A stretch of 52,968 nucleotides of DNA from Nitratireductor sp. XY-223 (GTDB taxonomy: Bacteria > Pseudomonadota > Alphaproteobacteria > Rhizobiales > Rhizobiaceae), in assembly GCF_004959855.1 (NCBI RefSeq), contig NZ_SPNT01000016.1:1-52968 (forward strand), given 5' to 3'. Position numbers and translations under genes: made by a program. The first letter of the stretch is position 1. Each line of letters starts with the position of its first letter. The notes under the pieces are model-generated. The model saw only the letters and a list, made by a program, of their open reading frames with translations, had not been told where the DNA came from and made no database searches. Below, piece by piece: positions 1-8,528 of this stretch.

Positions 1-463
1 AATCAAACGCACAAAGCGCAAAATCAAGAGAACAACAAGAGCAAACAAATCCGCCGCCAGCGGACAACCGCCCTCGTTGGTGTGCAGCTTATAAGGCCTA
101 TAATCAAAATCAGTCAACAGCAATTTCACAAAAAATACAAATTTTTTGCCGCTGCATTCCGGTCGGGAACAATGACTGAATTTTCCGTTAAAAAAACGGT
201 GTCGGACTCGACTGCGCCCATACCCATATAGGGATGCCGGACGGCCGTTTCAAAAGGCCGAACGTTAAATTTCGGTCAGGAAAAGACAGGCGGCCTCAAG
301 GTTCGACCGGGCCGCACCGCCCAAACGGCAAAGGCAATGTGCAGTTCCGTGATGTTGCCCGGCTGACGGCGCGCGATCGCGGCGCCGGTTCCCTTTGAGG
401 GCCGCCTTGTCCGGCGGCGTCTTTGGTGAAATCCTTGCCTTCAGGGCAACGGGAACAGCGACA
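1..463. other. Upstream region of the adenylate cyclase gene
   Basis: No convincing gene is seen here. The stretch is more AT-rich than its surroundings up to about position 200. A promoter-like pair reading rightward is present: TTGGTG at 77-82, 16 bp, TATAAT at 99-104. It lies 360 bp before the cyclase start, so a long leader would be implied. The part from 240 to 460 is GC-rich and holds only short frames without family features. Confidence 0.4.
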
Positions 464-1639
464 ATGACAAAGCACGGCGGACCGAACGCAAAAGCGATAA
501 ACGACTGGCTTGTCTCGGACGGCCGGCTTTCCGGGGACGGCGTCGCAATCGTCGGCGGATTTGCCGAACGCCTGATCAGTGCCGGCGTTCCCTTGTGGCG
601 CGCACGCGTCGCGCAGCAGTTTTCCAACCCGCTTTTATCGGCCTGGGGCGTCATCTGGACGCGGGAGGAAGCGCGCCTTTATACGGTCAAGCGCACGGTG
701 CTGAGCACCGACGCCTGGCACGGCAGCCCGTTCGAACATGTCATCTCCAACCGCACCACGCTCCACAAGCCGCTGGTCGATCTCGATCCGCGGCGCGACC
801 ACGGCGTCTACCTTGAACTGGCACAGGCCGGCGGCACCGACTTCTATGCCATGACACTGTCCTATGGCGACGGATCGGTTCAGGGCTGCAGCTTCGCCAC
901 CGACAGCGACCACGGCTTCAGCCAGGAGGATCTCGACCTCATCTTTGCCTGCCGGCACGCGCTCGCCTGCGCCATGGAACCTGTCGCCATGCGGCGCTCT
1001 TCCGTCAGCCTGCTGCGCACCTATCTCGGCGATGGCCCGGCCGACGCGGTCACCGGCGGCACCATCCGCCGCGGCGAACACACGCATATCGAGGCGGTCA
1101 TCATGTTCTGCGACCTGCGCGGCTTCACGACCATGTCGGCGCAATGGCCGGAAGCGGAACTCATGGAAGCACTCGACGGCTATTTCGAGCTGGTCGTCGA
1201 CGCGGTGCGCGAGCATGGCGGCGAAGTCCTGAAATTCATAGGCGACGGCGTCCTGTCGGTATTCCCGGTCGCCGACACGGCAAGCCGCGCGACAAGGTGT
1301 ATCGATGCGGTAGCCGCCGCAAAAAAGATGGCGGCTTCACTGGAAGAGTTGAACAGGGACCGGCAGCGGCGGAAACTTGAACCGTTGCGTATCGGCACCG
1401 GCATCAACATCGGCCATGTCACCCACGGCAATATCGGCAGCCCCGACCGCCTCGATTTCACCGTACTCGGCCAGGCCGTGAACCTCGCAAGCCGGGTCCA
1501 GGATCTATGCAAGGTCGTCGGTGAGCCGGTGCTGGCAACGGCGTCCGTTGCTGCCCTGGCCCCGGGTGCGTTCCGTTCGCAGGGTTCGCATTCCGTGAGG
1601 GGTCTTGATGCCCCCGTCGAGATACACAGCCTTGAATGA
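464..1639 (+). CDS. Class III adenylate cyclase
   Basis: Predicted to make cyclic AMP from ATP. The catalytic domain fills residues 208-385 of 391. It shows the metal-binding Asp217 (FCDLRGFT) and Asp261 (GDGVL), the adenine-selecting Lys257/Asp331 pair (LKFIGDG and RLDFTVLG), and the transition-state Asn340/Arg344 (NLASR). Lys/Asp at the purine site argues for adenylate rather than guanylate cyclase. The N-terminal 200 residues look like a soluble sensor domain of unclear type, and no membrane segment is seen. The frame is open from 395, but the ATG at 464, preceded by a weak GGGAA, matches the start of protein-like sequence. It is a lone gene, with a convergent gene 18 bp after its stop. 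Such N-terminal sensor/cyclase proteins are numerous in rhizobia. The family call is firm; the signal is unknown. Confidence 0.9.
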   Translation: MTKHGGPNAKAINDWLVSDGRLSGDGVAIVGGFAERLISAGVPLWRARVAQQFSNPLLSAWGVIWTREEARLYTVKRTVLSTDAWHGSPFEHVISNRTTLHKPLVDLDPRRDHGVYLELAQAGGTDFYAMTLSYGDGSVQGCSFATDSDHGFSQEDLDLIFACRHALACAMEPVAMRRSSVSLLRTYLGDGPADAVTGGTIRRGEHTHIEAVIMFCDLRGFTTMSAQWPEAELMEALDGYFELVVDAVREHGGEVLKFIGDGVLSVFPVADTASRATRCIDAVAAAKKMAASLEELNRDRQRRKLEPLRIGTGINIGHVTHGNIGSPDRLDFTVLGQAVNLASRVQDLCKVVGEPVLATASVAALAPGAFRSQGSHSVRGLDAPVEIHSLE

Positions 1640-1657
1640 AGTGCCGCTGCCGAACGG

Positions 1658-2182
1658 CTAGAGCTTCTTGTACATGATCGTCGTTGCATCGTATCGGTCG
1701 TCGATCGGATGCCTGGCAAATTCGGGAATGTCGCCGACACGCCGAAAACCCAGCGACAGGTAGAGCCGTTTGGCCGTTTCACTCGCCGTATCGAGCGTCA
1801 AGAGTGTCCGTCCGCGAGCGCGTGCGCTTTCTTCCAGGCTGAGCATCAGCGCCCTCGCAATACCCTGTCGGCGAAAGGAAGGATGAACGATCAGCTTCAG
1901 CACCTCGGCCCTGTGTGGCTGGTTGGGTGGCGTGTCGCAATCCAGTTGAACGGTGCCCGCCACAGCATCGCCGGACATTGCCGCAAGCAATGTCCGGCTG
2001 TCGGCCTTGAGCCCCGGTCTGACAACGTCGAGCCAGAACCGCCTGGAGTCGGCCATCGTGTGCGGCAGAACGAAACTGACACCGGCGCCCCCCAGAACAC
2101 CGGCGTTGAGGACGGCGGCAAGACCGTCAACATACCGGTCGAACGTTCCATCATTGATCCGGACGATCTCGAAACCGCTCAT
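1658..2182 (-). CDS. GNAT family N-acetyltransferase
   Basis: A 174-residue acyl-CoA-dependent N-acetyltransferase of the GNAT fold. The acetyl-CoA pyrophosphate-binding motif A is visible as RRQGIARAL, preceded by the strand LKLIVHPSF. The C-terminal strand and Tyr (LYLSLGFRRVG) follow as expected. The substrate cannot be read from sequence; a small amine or antibiotic-like compound is typical. It starts 6 nt after the stop of the XRE-cupin regulator, with a GAGGAA ribosome site inside the junction, so the two are co-transcribed and the regulator probably controls it. Length is normal for the family. Confidence 0.88.
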   Translation of the reverse strand: MSGFEIVRINDGTFDRYVDGLAAVLNAGVLGGAGVSFVLPHTMADSRRFWLDVVRPGLKADSRTLLAAMSGDAVAGTVQLDCDTPPNQPHRAEVLKLIVHPSFRRQGIARALMLSLEESARARGRTLLTLDTASETAKRLYLSLGFRRVGDIPEFARHPIDDRYDATTIMYKKL

Positions 2183-2188
2183 GCTTCC

Positions 2189-2761
2189 TCACACCATGGC
2201 AATAATGTAGCGGGCGGAGTGGTCCTTTTCCGTGTTGAAGGTGCTTGGTCCGCTCAGCCTGTAGCGCAGGCAGTCGCCCTTGCGCAATCGGTGGACCGAA
2301 TCCCCGACCTTCAGGGTCAAACGGCCTTCAAGCATATAAAGATGATGCTCGATCCCGGCATTCGGCGGCTCGGGATAGTCGATCGTCGTGTCCGCGGCGA
2401 GCCTGCATTCGATCATCTCGGCCGCAAGCGCCTGGGACGGCGGTGAAATGTTGCTGCGTTGGAAGCCGCCCTTCGGATCCTGCCAGACCTGTTGACTCTC
2501 GTGCTCGACCAGCGGAACGAAATCGGCTTCGACCAACGACATCAGACGTGACATGGTCAAACCGAAAGCCGAACAGAGCCTTCCGAGGACCGACGCCGTC
2601 GGGCTGACCTCGGCATTCTCAAGCCGCGACAGCGTCGCGCGGCTCACGCCGCAGCGCCCGGACAGCGCTTCCAGCGACCATCCGCGCTCCAGCCGCAACG
2701 TCTTCAATCGGTCCGCAATGTCGTGGTCGAGCGTATCGGCCGGATTGGAGGTGTTTCTCAT
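2189..2761 (-). CDS. XRE family regulator with cupin sensor domain
   Basis: A 190-residue DNA-binding regulator. Residues 15-70 form an XRE helix-turn-helix (SLEALSGRCGVSRATLSRLE). A C-terminal cupin (residues 110-188) contains a small-molecule pocket (HHLYMLEGRLTLKVGD). The frame is open further upstream, but the 90 extra codons lack domain-like sequence and would cross the promoter, so the ATG at 2761 is preferred. It is the first gene of a two-gene minus-strand operon with the GNAT gene. Family members usually repress or activate an adjacent metabolic gene in response to a ligand bound in the cupin. An inverted repeat overlapping its own -10 element suggests autoregulation. Confidence 0.87.
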   Translation of the reverse strand: MRNTSNPADTLDHDIADRLKTLRLERGWSLEALSGRCGVSRATLSRLENAEVSPTASVLGRLCSAFGLTMSRLMSLVEADFVPLVEHESQQVWQDPKGGFQRSNISPPSQALAAEMIECRLAADTTIDYPEPPNAGIEHHLYMLEGRLTLKVGDSVHRLRKGDCLRYRLSGPSTFNTEKDHSARYIIAMV

Positions 2762-2766
2762 ATACG

Positions 2767-2797
2767 GGAATTTATTCCAGTTATGGTCGAATGTAAA
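2767..2797 (-). promoter_or_regulatory. Promoter of the XRE-cupin/GNAT operon with overlapping palindrome
   Basis: Read on the minus strand: TTTACA (2797-2792), 17 bp, TAAATT (2774-2769). An inverted repeat GGAAT-TT-ATTCC at 2767-2778 covers the -10 element, a typical repressor position. The predicted transcription start falls at about 2762, next to the ATG at 2761, so the message may be leaderless. Confidence 0.5.
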
Positions 2798-3220
2798 CCA
2801 GTGCGTGCGCGGATTTCGGTTTCGCGCCGAAGCTTCTTTCAGTTGTGTGGGTATTGCCACAGAGTCGGACCGGCCCGGCAGTCTAAGAAAACACCCTGCG
2901 ACAGCGGACATCGAAACACCGGCCATACCGCGCGCCTGGGTGATCCGGTTTTGATGACCGCTGTCGTTGCCGTTTTCGGACGGGTCTGTTCCCCGTCCCT
3001 TCCCTCGCCATCTGCTACACGACCATGGCAACTGTCTCCCGAAGCGATCCGGAGCGGGAATTCAGAAATGCAGACCGGGGTCATCCATGACGGCGATCCG
3101 TGAAGCGGCGGTGAATCTGCGGCTGCGTCCCCTCGCCGGTATCCTGCCGATGCAGCGAACCCGCATAGCGTCCGAGATCATTGCCGGGTTTACGCCTGCT
3201 GCTCCCGCCACAAAGCGCAA
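2798..3220. other. Intergenic region between regulator and GST gene
   Basis: About 420 bp between divergent genes. Several short reading frames exist on both strands, but none has a ribosome site or family-like composition. No RNA gene or repeat was recognised. Confidence 0.4.
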
Positions 3221-3249
3221 TTGACCAATAAGTGGTACAATTGTATCAT
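3221..3249 (+). promoter_or_regulatory. Promoter of the GST gene with palindromic operator
   Basis: TTGACC at 3221-3226, 17 bp, TATCAT at 3244-3249: a near-consensus sigma-70 pair. The perfect palindrome TACAATTGTA (3236-3245) lies at the end of the spacer and overlaps the -10 element, and a second short palindrome TATCGCGATA follows at 3249-3258. This arrangement suggests repression by a dimeric regulator. Confidence 0.6.
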
Positions 3250-3312
3250 ATCGCGATACGCACAAATTGTCTGTTCCAGTCCCCTCCACCCGAGATGAAA
3301 GGCGGATTTCCC

Positions 3313-4107
3313 ATGCTCACGCTCTACCACAACGGAAACTCCGTCTGTTCCATAAAGGTCCGCATCGTGCTGGCGGAAAAAGCACTCGACTGGGACGGCG
3401 TCCATATCAGCCTTCCCGACGGTGAACAGCTCACGCCGGAATTTTTGAAGATCAATCCGAAGGGCGTCGTCCCGGTCCTCGAGCATGACGGGCGCCGCAT
3501 CTATGAATCCAGCATCATCTGTGAATATCTGGACGCGCTTTCAGATACCAACAAGCTGATGCCCGAGGATGCCTACCTGCAGTCGAAGACCCGTGTCTGG
3601 GGCGTCAACACCCTCGAATACCACGACCATGTCAACACGCTGACCTTTGCCAGCTATCAAAGAACCATGCTTCTCAAGAAGCCCGCCGAGGAACTCGAGG
3701 CGCGCTACGCCAAGCTGCCGAACCGGATCCGGGCGCGCAAGCTGCGCGACCTCATCGAGAACGGTCCGTCTTCGGACTATGTGCCGGTCGCCTTCGGCGG
3801 CCTTTCGAAAATGTGTGCCGGCATGGAGGCGGGTCTTGAACACGGCCCATGGCTCATGGGCGACGCTTTTTCGCTCGCCGACGCGCTGCCCGTTGCATAC
3901 ATGTACCGGCTGGAATGTCTCGGCCTGGAAAGCCTGTGGGAGGCACGCTTTCCGCGCGTCGCCGACTGGTACCGCCGCGTCACGGCGCGTCCTTCCATGG
4001 AGCAGGCGGTCGGCCCCTATCTCAACGAGACGCAGCTGGCCACGATCAAGGCCGAGGGACAGCAGGCGTTTCTTTCGACCGACCGGTTCTCCGCATACCT
4101 GGCCTGA
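3313..4107 (+). CDS. Glutathione S-transferase family protein
   Basis: A 264-residue soluble GST-like protein, expected to conjugate or reduce electrophiles with glutathione. The N-terminal thioredoxin fold (residues 1-80) shows the cis-Pro loop NPKGVVPVLEHDG and the glutathione gamma-glutamyl contact ESSIICEYLD. The helical domain carries the N-capping region GDAFSLADALP. The ATG at 3313 is preferred because it begins the first beta strand (MLTLYHN) and has AAAGGCGG 8-16 nt upstream; an ATG at 3295 is possible. It is a single gene with its own promoter. The subclass and substrate are unclear; the protein is longer than minimal bacterial GSTs because of an extended helical insert at 100-160. 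Confidence 0.88.
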   Translation: MLTLYHNGNSVCSIKVRIVLAEKALDWDGVHISLPDGEQLTPEFLKINPKGVVPVLEHDGRRIYESSIICEYLDALSDTNKLMPEDAYLQSKTRVWGVNTLEYHDHVNTLTFASYQRTMLLKKPAEELEARYAKLPNRIRARKLRDLIENGPSSDYVPVAFGGLSKMCAGMEAGLEHGPWLMGDAFSLADALPVAYMYRLECLGLESLWEARFPRVADWYRRVTARPSMEQAVGPYLNETQLATIKAEGQQAFLSTDRFSAYLA

Positions 4108-4121
4108 CGGGCGGTTAAAGC

Positions 4122-4151
4122 ACCCGCATCCGCATCTTTGCCGGTGCGGGT
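4122..4151 (+). other. Hairpin after the GST gene
   Basis: ACCCGCA (4122-4128) pairs with TGCGGGT (4145-4151) around a 16-nt loop. It is followed by no T run, so if it ends GST transcription it does so weakly. Its right arm runs into the TTGACA of the next promoter. Confidence 0.3.
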
Positions 4152-4187
4152 TGACAGGCTGCGCATTTTATATAACTAATAAGTTAT
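4151..4187 (+). promoter_or_regulatory. ArsR gene promoter and operator, start codon inside an inverted repeat
   Basis: TTGACA at 4151-4156 is followed by an AT-rich -10 zone (TATAAC 4171-4176, 14-bp spacer, or TAACTA 4173-4178, 16-bp spacer). A perfect inverted repeat ATAACT-AATA-AGTTAT (4172-4187) covers the -10 zone and the first two bases of the ATG at 4186. No ribosome site precedes the ATG, and the expected transcription start lies within a few bases of it, so the mRNA is probably leaderless and autorepressed. Confidence 0.5.
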
Positions 4188-4557
4188 GGAACAAATCGGT
4201 TATGAAACGCAACCACGGAACCTGGACGCCGTTTTCGCCGCCCTCGCCGATCCGACGCGCCGCGCAATCCTGACGCGCCTGTCGACTGGCGAGGCGTCGG
4301 TGGGCGAGCTCGCCGCACCGTTCGACATGAGCCAGCCGGCGATATCCAAACATCTGAAGGTCCTGGAACGGGCCGGTCTGGTCGTGCGCGACATTGACCG
4401 GCAGCGCCGTCCGGCACGGCTGAACGGCACCCCCATGGCGGCTGCCGTGGCCTGGCTTGAGGAGTTCAAACGGTTCTGGTCGTCGAGCTTTGACGAACTC
4501 GATGGCCTTCTCGAAGAATTGAAACGGGCCGAACCGAAGGGAGCCGGAGATGAGTGA
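4186..4557 (+). CDS. ArsR/SmtB-type winged-helix repressor
   Basis: A 123-residue winged-helix DNA-binding protein. The core is typical (DPTRRAILTRL, then ASVGELAAPFDMSQPAISKHLKVLERAGLV, then the wing VRDIDRQRRPARL). No metal-binding CxC motif is present. This fits the ArsR subgroup that sits next to SRPBCC (AHSA1) genes rather than the metal sensors. The downstream SRPBCC gene overlaps it by 8 bp, so the pair forms an operon in which the partner may sense or clear the inducing compound. The start is fixed by the domain boundary, not by a ribosome site. Confidence 0.9.
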   Translation: MEQIGYETQPRNLDAVFAALADPTRRAILTRLSTGEASVGELAAPFDMSQPAISKHLKVLERAGLVVRDIDRQRRPARLNGTPMAAAVAWLEEFKRFWSSSFDELDGLLEELKRAEPKGAGDE

Positions 4558-5044
4558 CATACCGACTTATGTGCTGGAGCGGGAGTTTGATGCGCCGCGG
4601 GAAATCGTCTGGCGCACCTGGACGGAACCCGAACTGCTTGCCCGCTGGTATGGCCCGAATGTCGAGACCATCGTCCATCACCTTGACGTCAGGCCGGGCG
4701 GCCTGTGGCTCAACGAAATGCGGTGGGACGGCAACTCGAACTACGAACGCGTCGAATACACCGAGGTAAACCCGCCCGAAAGGCTTGTCTGGCTGCATTC
4801 GGTTACCGACGCCGACTGGAACGTGGTTACCAATCCGATGATGCCCGACTGGCCGCGCGTGCTACTGACGACGGTCACGTTCGAGGAAGACGGCAGCCGC
4901 ACAAAACTGCGCCTGACCTGGGTGCCGCATGAAGCAAGCGAAGCCGAATTTGCCTGCTTCGCTGCCGCCATGGAAGGAATCGGCAAGGGCTGGGGCGCCG
5001 GCATGGATCTGCTTGCCGAGATTATCGCGGAACTGCAGTCTTAG
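4550..5044 (+). CDS. SRPBCC/AHSA1 domain protein
   Basis: A 164-residue START-like hydrophobic-cavity protein of the AHSA1 (Aha1 C-terminal-like) family. Typical features are REFDAPREIVWRTWTEPELLARWYGP at the N-terminus (family motif W..P..L..W.g) and GKGWGAGMDLLAEII in the final helix. No enzymatic residues can be assigned. It overlaps the ArsR gene by 8 bp and has a GGAG ribosome site within the ArsR coding end. ArsR-AHSA1 pairs are widespread, but their ligand is mostly unknown. About 240 bp without a gene follow; they contain an inverted repeat GTCCGG-ACAC-CCGGAC at 5241-5256. Confidence 0.88.
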   Translation: MSDIPTYVLEREFDAPREIVWRTWTEPELLARWYGPNVETIVHHLDVRPGGLWLNEMRWDGNSNYERVEYTEVNPPERLVWLHSVTDADWNVVTNPMMPDWPRVLLTTVTFEEDGSRTKLRLTWVPHEASEAEFACFAAAMEGIGKGWGAGMDLLAEIIAELQS

Positions 5045-5288
5045 GATCCCAAGCGCATCAAAAACAGTTCCGAACCCCTGGGCAACCGCCCGAAACGCAA
5101 GGCTCGCTCCAGCCCGGTGTGCGAGATTGCCCATGCCTGGCAGCAAGGGCGGATGCTGTCGGGCGGCGTATGCGGCGCGCCGGCGGCGCTGACCGGTGCG
5201 CCCTGACGGACCTGATTGCCGTTCGTTCGGACCGCCGCCTGTCCGGACACCCGGACGACGGACAATCATTTGGGACAGAACGACTGGA

Positions 5289-6287
5289 ATGCTGACAAAC
5301 GCCTCTATTCTCGTCACCGGCGGCACGGGCTCTTTTGGCAACACTTTCGTTCCGCTGACCTTGAAAAAATATGATCCCCGGCGTCTCGTCATTTTTTCCC
5401 GCGATGAAATGAAACAGTGGGAAATGGCCAGGAAGTTCGAGGGCGACAGGCGGCTGCGGTTCTTCATCGGCGACGTACGCGACAAGGACCGGCTCTACCG
5501 GGCGCTCGACGGCGTCGACTACGTGGTCCATGCCGCGGCCACGAAAATCGTTCCGACCGCCGAATACAATCCCTTCGAATGCGTCAAGACCAACGTCAAC
5601 GGCGCTATGAACCTGATCGATGCCTGCATAGACAAGGGCGTCAAGCGCGTCGTCGCACTGTCCACCGACAAGGCCTCGAGCCCGATCAACCTCTACGGCG
5701 CGTCGAAACTGGCCTCCGATAAGCTGTTCGTCGCCGGCAACTCCTATGCCGGCGAGCATGACACCCGCTTTGCGGTCGTTCGCTACGGCAATGTCATGGG
5801 TTCGCGCGGCTCCGTCATTCCGTTCTTCATGTCGGTGCGCGAAAAGGGCGTGCTGCCGATAACGGACCCGCGCATGACGCGCTTCATGATCTCGCTCGAA
5901 CAGGGCGTGGAACTCGTCTGGCACGCTTTCGAGGACATGGTCGGCGGCGAGATTTACGTCAAGAAGATCCCGTCCATGAAGGTCACGGACATTGCCCGCG
6001 TGATCGCCCCGGACGCCGAGCAGGAGATCATCGGCATCCGCCCCGGGGAAAAGGTGCACGAGCAGATGGTGGGCATCGAGGACGCGCCCTACACCTACGA
6101 GTATCCCGGGCATTTCAAGATCCTGCCGGCGATCAACAACTGGGCGTCCGATCCCTACCGCATAAAGGACGGGACCCGGGTGGCCGAGGGTTTCACCTAT
6201 GCCAGCGACAACAATTCCGAATGGATGTGCGACGCGGACCTCGACAACTGGATCGAAGTGAACCAGAACAGGATCGGCGCCATCTGA
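5289..6287 (+). CDS. pseB: UDP-N-acetylglucosamine 4,6-dehydratase (inverting)
   Basis: First step of pseudaminic acid synthesis: UDP-GlcNAc is dehydrated and epimerised at C5. The 332-residue extended SDR has the NAD(P) loop GGTGSFG (residues 11-17) and the PseB/FlaA1-type catalytic set Asp127-Lys128 with Tyr136 and Lys140 (STDKASSPINLYGASK). The frame is open from 5196, but the ATG at 5289 directly precedes the nucleotide-binding strand and matches the family length. It is the first gene of a compact operon; its stop overlaps the pseC start by one base. The assignment is strong because of the motif set and the gene order pseB-pseC-pseI-pseF. Confidence 0.93.
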   Translation: MLTNASILVTGGTGSFGNTFVPLTLKKYDPRRLVIFSRDEMKQWEMARKFEGDRRLRFFIGDVRDKDRLYRALDGVDYVVHAAATKIVPTAEYNPFECVKTNVNGAMNLIDACIDKGVKRVVALSTDKASSPINLYGASKLASDKLFVAGNSYAGEHDTRFAVVRYGNVMGSRGSVIPFFMSVREKGVLPITDPRMTRFMISLEQGVELVWHAFEDMVGGEIYVKKIPSMKVTDIARVIAPDAEQEIIGIRPGEKVHEQMVGIEDAPYTYEYPGHFKILPAINNWASDPYRIKDGTRVAEGFTYASDNNSEWMCDADLDNWIEVNQNRIGAI

Positions 6288-7435
6288 TGATCCCCTACGG
6301 CAGGCAGGATATCAGGCAGGATGACATCGATGCGGTTGTCGATGTGCTGCGGTCCGATTTCCTGACCCAGGGGCCGGCCGTCCAGCGCTTCGAGGTCGCG
6401 GTCGCTTCCGCCGCCGGCGCGACCCACGCCGTCGCGGTCAACAGCGCCACCTCCGCCCTGCATGTCGCCTGCATCGCCCTCGGCCTTGGCCCGGGTGATA
6501 TCCTGTGGACGTCGCCGGTCACCTTTGTCGCCTCGGCCAATTGCGCACGCTATTGCGGTGCCGGTGTCGACTTCGTCGACATCGATCCGGCGACCGGCAA
6601 TATGTGCCCGGCCCGGCTGGAGGAAAAGCTCGAGCGGGCCGCCCTTGCGGGCCGGCTGCCGAAAATCATCGTTCCGGTCCACCTCGGCGGCCTTTCCTGC
6701 GACATGGCCGCCATCGGCGCCCTCGCCAAGCGCCACGGTGTACGCATCATCGAGGACGCATCACACGCGATCGGCGGATCCCACCGGGGTGAGCCGGTCG
6801 GCAATTGCCGGTTCAGCGACATCACCGTGTTCAGCTTCCATCCGGTCAAGATCGTCACGACGGGTGAAGGCGGCGCTGCCGTCACCAACGATGCAGCCCT
6901 CGCGTCCCACATGGCGCGTCTGAGGAGCCACGGCATTACGCGCGACCCGGAACTGATGACGCATTCACCGGACGGGCCCTGGTACTATCAGCAGCGCGAG
7001 CTCGGCTGGAACTATCGGATGACGGATCTGCAGGCCGCGCTCGGCCACGCCCAGATCGCCCGGCTTACCGATTATGTGGCGCGGCGCAACGCGCTGGCGG
7101 AACGCTATGACAGCATCCTTGAGGCAATGCCCGTCGCCCGGCCGGGGCGCCACAAAGACAGCCGGTCGGCATTTCATCTCTATGTGGTTCGTGTTCCCGC
7201 CGGTCAGCATCGTCGGGTTTTCGAGGGACTTCGTGACGCCGGCATCGGCGTCAACCTCCACTACATTCCGGTGCACCTCCAGCCCTATTATCGCGATCTC
7301 GGGTTTTCCGGGGGCGAATTTCCGGAAGCCGAGCGCTATTACGCGGAAGCCATCAGCCTGCCCCTCTTCCCGACGATGACCGAGGCGACGCAGGACGAAG
7401 TTGCCGGTGTTCTGGCCGGGCTCCTGGACCGGTGA
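6287..7435 (+). CDS. pseC: UDP-4-keto-6-deoxy-sugar aminotransferase (PseC)
   Basis: Second pathway step: PLP-dependent amination at C4 of the PseB product. It is a 382-residue DegT/DnrJ/EryC1-family enzyme. The PLP-binding Lys188 lies in SFHPVKIVTTGEGG, and the preceding EDASHAIGG provides the pyridine-ring Asp157. The opening sequence MIPYGRQDI with LRSDFLTQGP is characteristic of PseC. The TGATG junction with pseB (stop 6285-6287, start 6287) implies translational coupling. Confidence 0.93.
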   Translation: MIPYGRQDIRQDDIDAVVDVLRSDFLTQGPAVQRFEVAVASAAGATHAVAVNSATSALHVACIALGLGPGDILWTSPVTFVASANCARYCGAGVDFVDIDPATGNMCPARLEEKLERAALAGRLPKIIVPVHLGGLSCDMAAIGALAKRHGVRIIEDASHAIGGSHRGEPVGNCRFSDITVFSFHPVKIVTTGEGGAAVTNDAALASHMARLRSHGITRDPELMTHSPDGPWYYQQRELGWNYRMTDLQAALGHAQIARLTDYVARRNALAERYDSILEAMPVARPGRHKDSRSAFHLYVVRVPAGQHRRVFEGLRDAGIGVNLHYIPVHLQPYYRDLGFSGGEFPEAERYYAEAISLPLFPTMTEATQDEVAGVLAGLLDR

Positions 7436-7457
7436 GGCAACGCGAGCGGAGATGTCG

Positions 7458-8528
7458 ATGAAACAGCCACGATCGATCGAAATCGCCGGCCGCCGGATCG
7501 GCCCCGACCAGCCTCCTTATGTCATTGCGGAAATGTCCGGCAATCACAACGGCGATCTTCAGCGGACGTTCCGGATCCTGGAAGAGGCGAAGCAAGCCGG
7601 CGCCGACGCCGTCAAGCTCCAGACCTACCGCCCGGATACGATCACCATCGACCACAACGCACCGGAATTCATCGTCGAGGGCGGTCTCTGGGACGGGCGC
7701 CGGCTCTTCGAACTCTACGAGGAGGCGCACACGCCCTGGGAATGGCACCCGGAGATCTTCGCCCGGGCGCATGAACTCGGCATCACGGTCTTTTCCTCTC
7801 CCTTCGATCCGACGGCGGTGGACTTTCTGGAAAGCCTGGATGCGCCCGCATTCAAGGTCGCCTCGCCCGAGATCATCGACCTGCACCTGATCCGCAAGAT
7901 CGCGGGCACCGGCAAGCCGATGATCATATCGACGGGCATGGCCACCGTCGAGGAGATTGACGAGGCCCTTTCTGCCGCGCGTGCCGGCGGCGCCGAGGAC
8001 ATCGTGCTCCTGCATTGCACCTCGGCCTATCCAACGCCGCCGCAAGAGGCGAACCTTGCGACAATTCCCGACCTTGCGGACCGCTTCGGCGTGATCACCG
8101 GACTTTCCGATCATACGCTGGGCACCACGGTTGCGACGACGGCCGTCGCGCTGGGCGCGGCGGTGATCGAAAAACACTTCACGCTCGCAAGATCGGAGGG
8201 CGGTGTCGACAGCGCCTTCTCACTGGAACCCGGGGAGCTTGCCGAACTTGTCGAGAACGCCAGGATCGCGCAGGCGGCAATGGGCAGGCCCATGTATCAA
8301 CCGACGCTGTCCGAGGCTTCGGTTCTGAAGAACCGGCGCTCGCTCTACATCATGAAACCCGTCAACGAGGGCGAGGCCTTCACCAGCGACAACGTGCGCT
8401 CGATCCGTCCGGGTCTTGGCCTCAAGCCGAAACATCTCGACGCGGTGCTTGGCCGCAAGGCCGCACGCGATCTGAAGTTCGGCGAGCCGCTCGACGTGTC
8501 GATGATCGCCGGCGGGCTGGACACGTGA
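7458..8528 (+). CDS. pseI: Pseudaminic acid synthase
   Basis: Condenses 2,4-diacetamido-2,4,6-trideoxy-L-altrose with phosphoenolpyruvate to give pseudaminic acid. The protein has a NeuB-type TIM barrel (residues 1-270; EMSGNHNGDL, GADAVKLQTY, SSPFDPTAVDFLE, GLSDHTLG, VIEKHFTL) and a C-terminal antifreeze-like SAF domain (about 285-356). The in-frame ATG at 7452 is only 0 nt from GGAG (7448-7451), while the ATG at 7458 is 6 nt away, so 7458 is chosen. PseI is favoured over NeuB or LegI because pseB and pseC lie directly upstream. The stop overlaps the next start by one base. Confidence 0.92.
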   Translation: MKQPRSIEIAGRRIGPDQPPYVIAEMSGNHNGDLQRTFRILEEAKQAGADAVKLQTYRPDTITIDHNAPEFIVEGGLWDGRRLFELYEEAHTPWEWHPEIFARAHELGITVFSSPFDPTAVDFLESLDAPAFKVASPEIIDLHLIRKIAGTGKPMIISTGMATVEEIDEALSAARAGGAEDIVLLHCTSAYPTPPQEANLATIPDLADRFGVITGLSDHTLGTTVATTAVALGAAVIEKHFTLARSEGGVDSAFSLEPGELAELVENARIAQAAMGRPMYQPTLSEASVLKNRRSLYIMKPVNEGEAFTSDNVRSIRPGLGLKPKHLDAVLGRKAARDLKFGEPLDVSMIAGGLDT

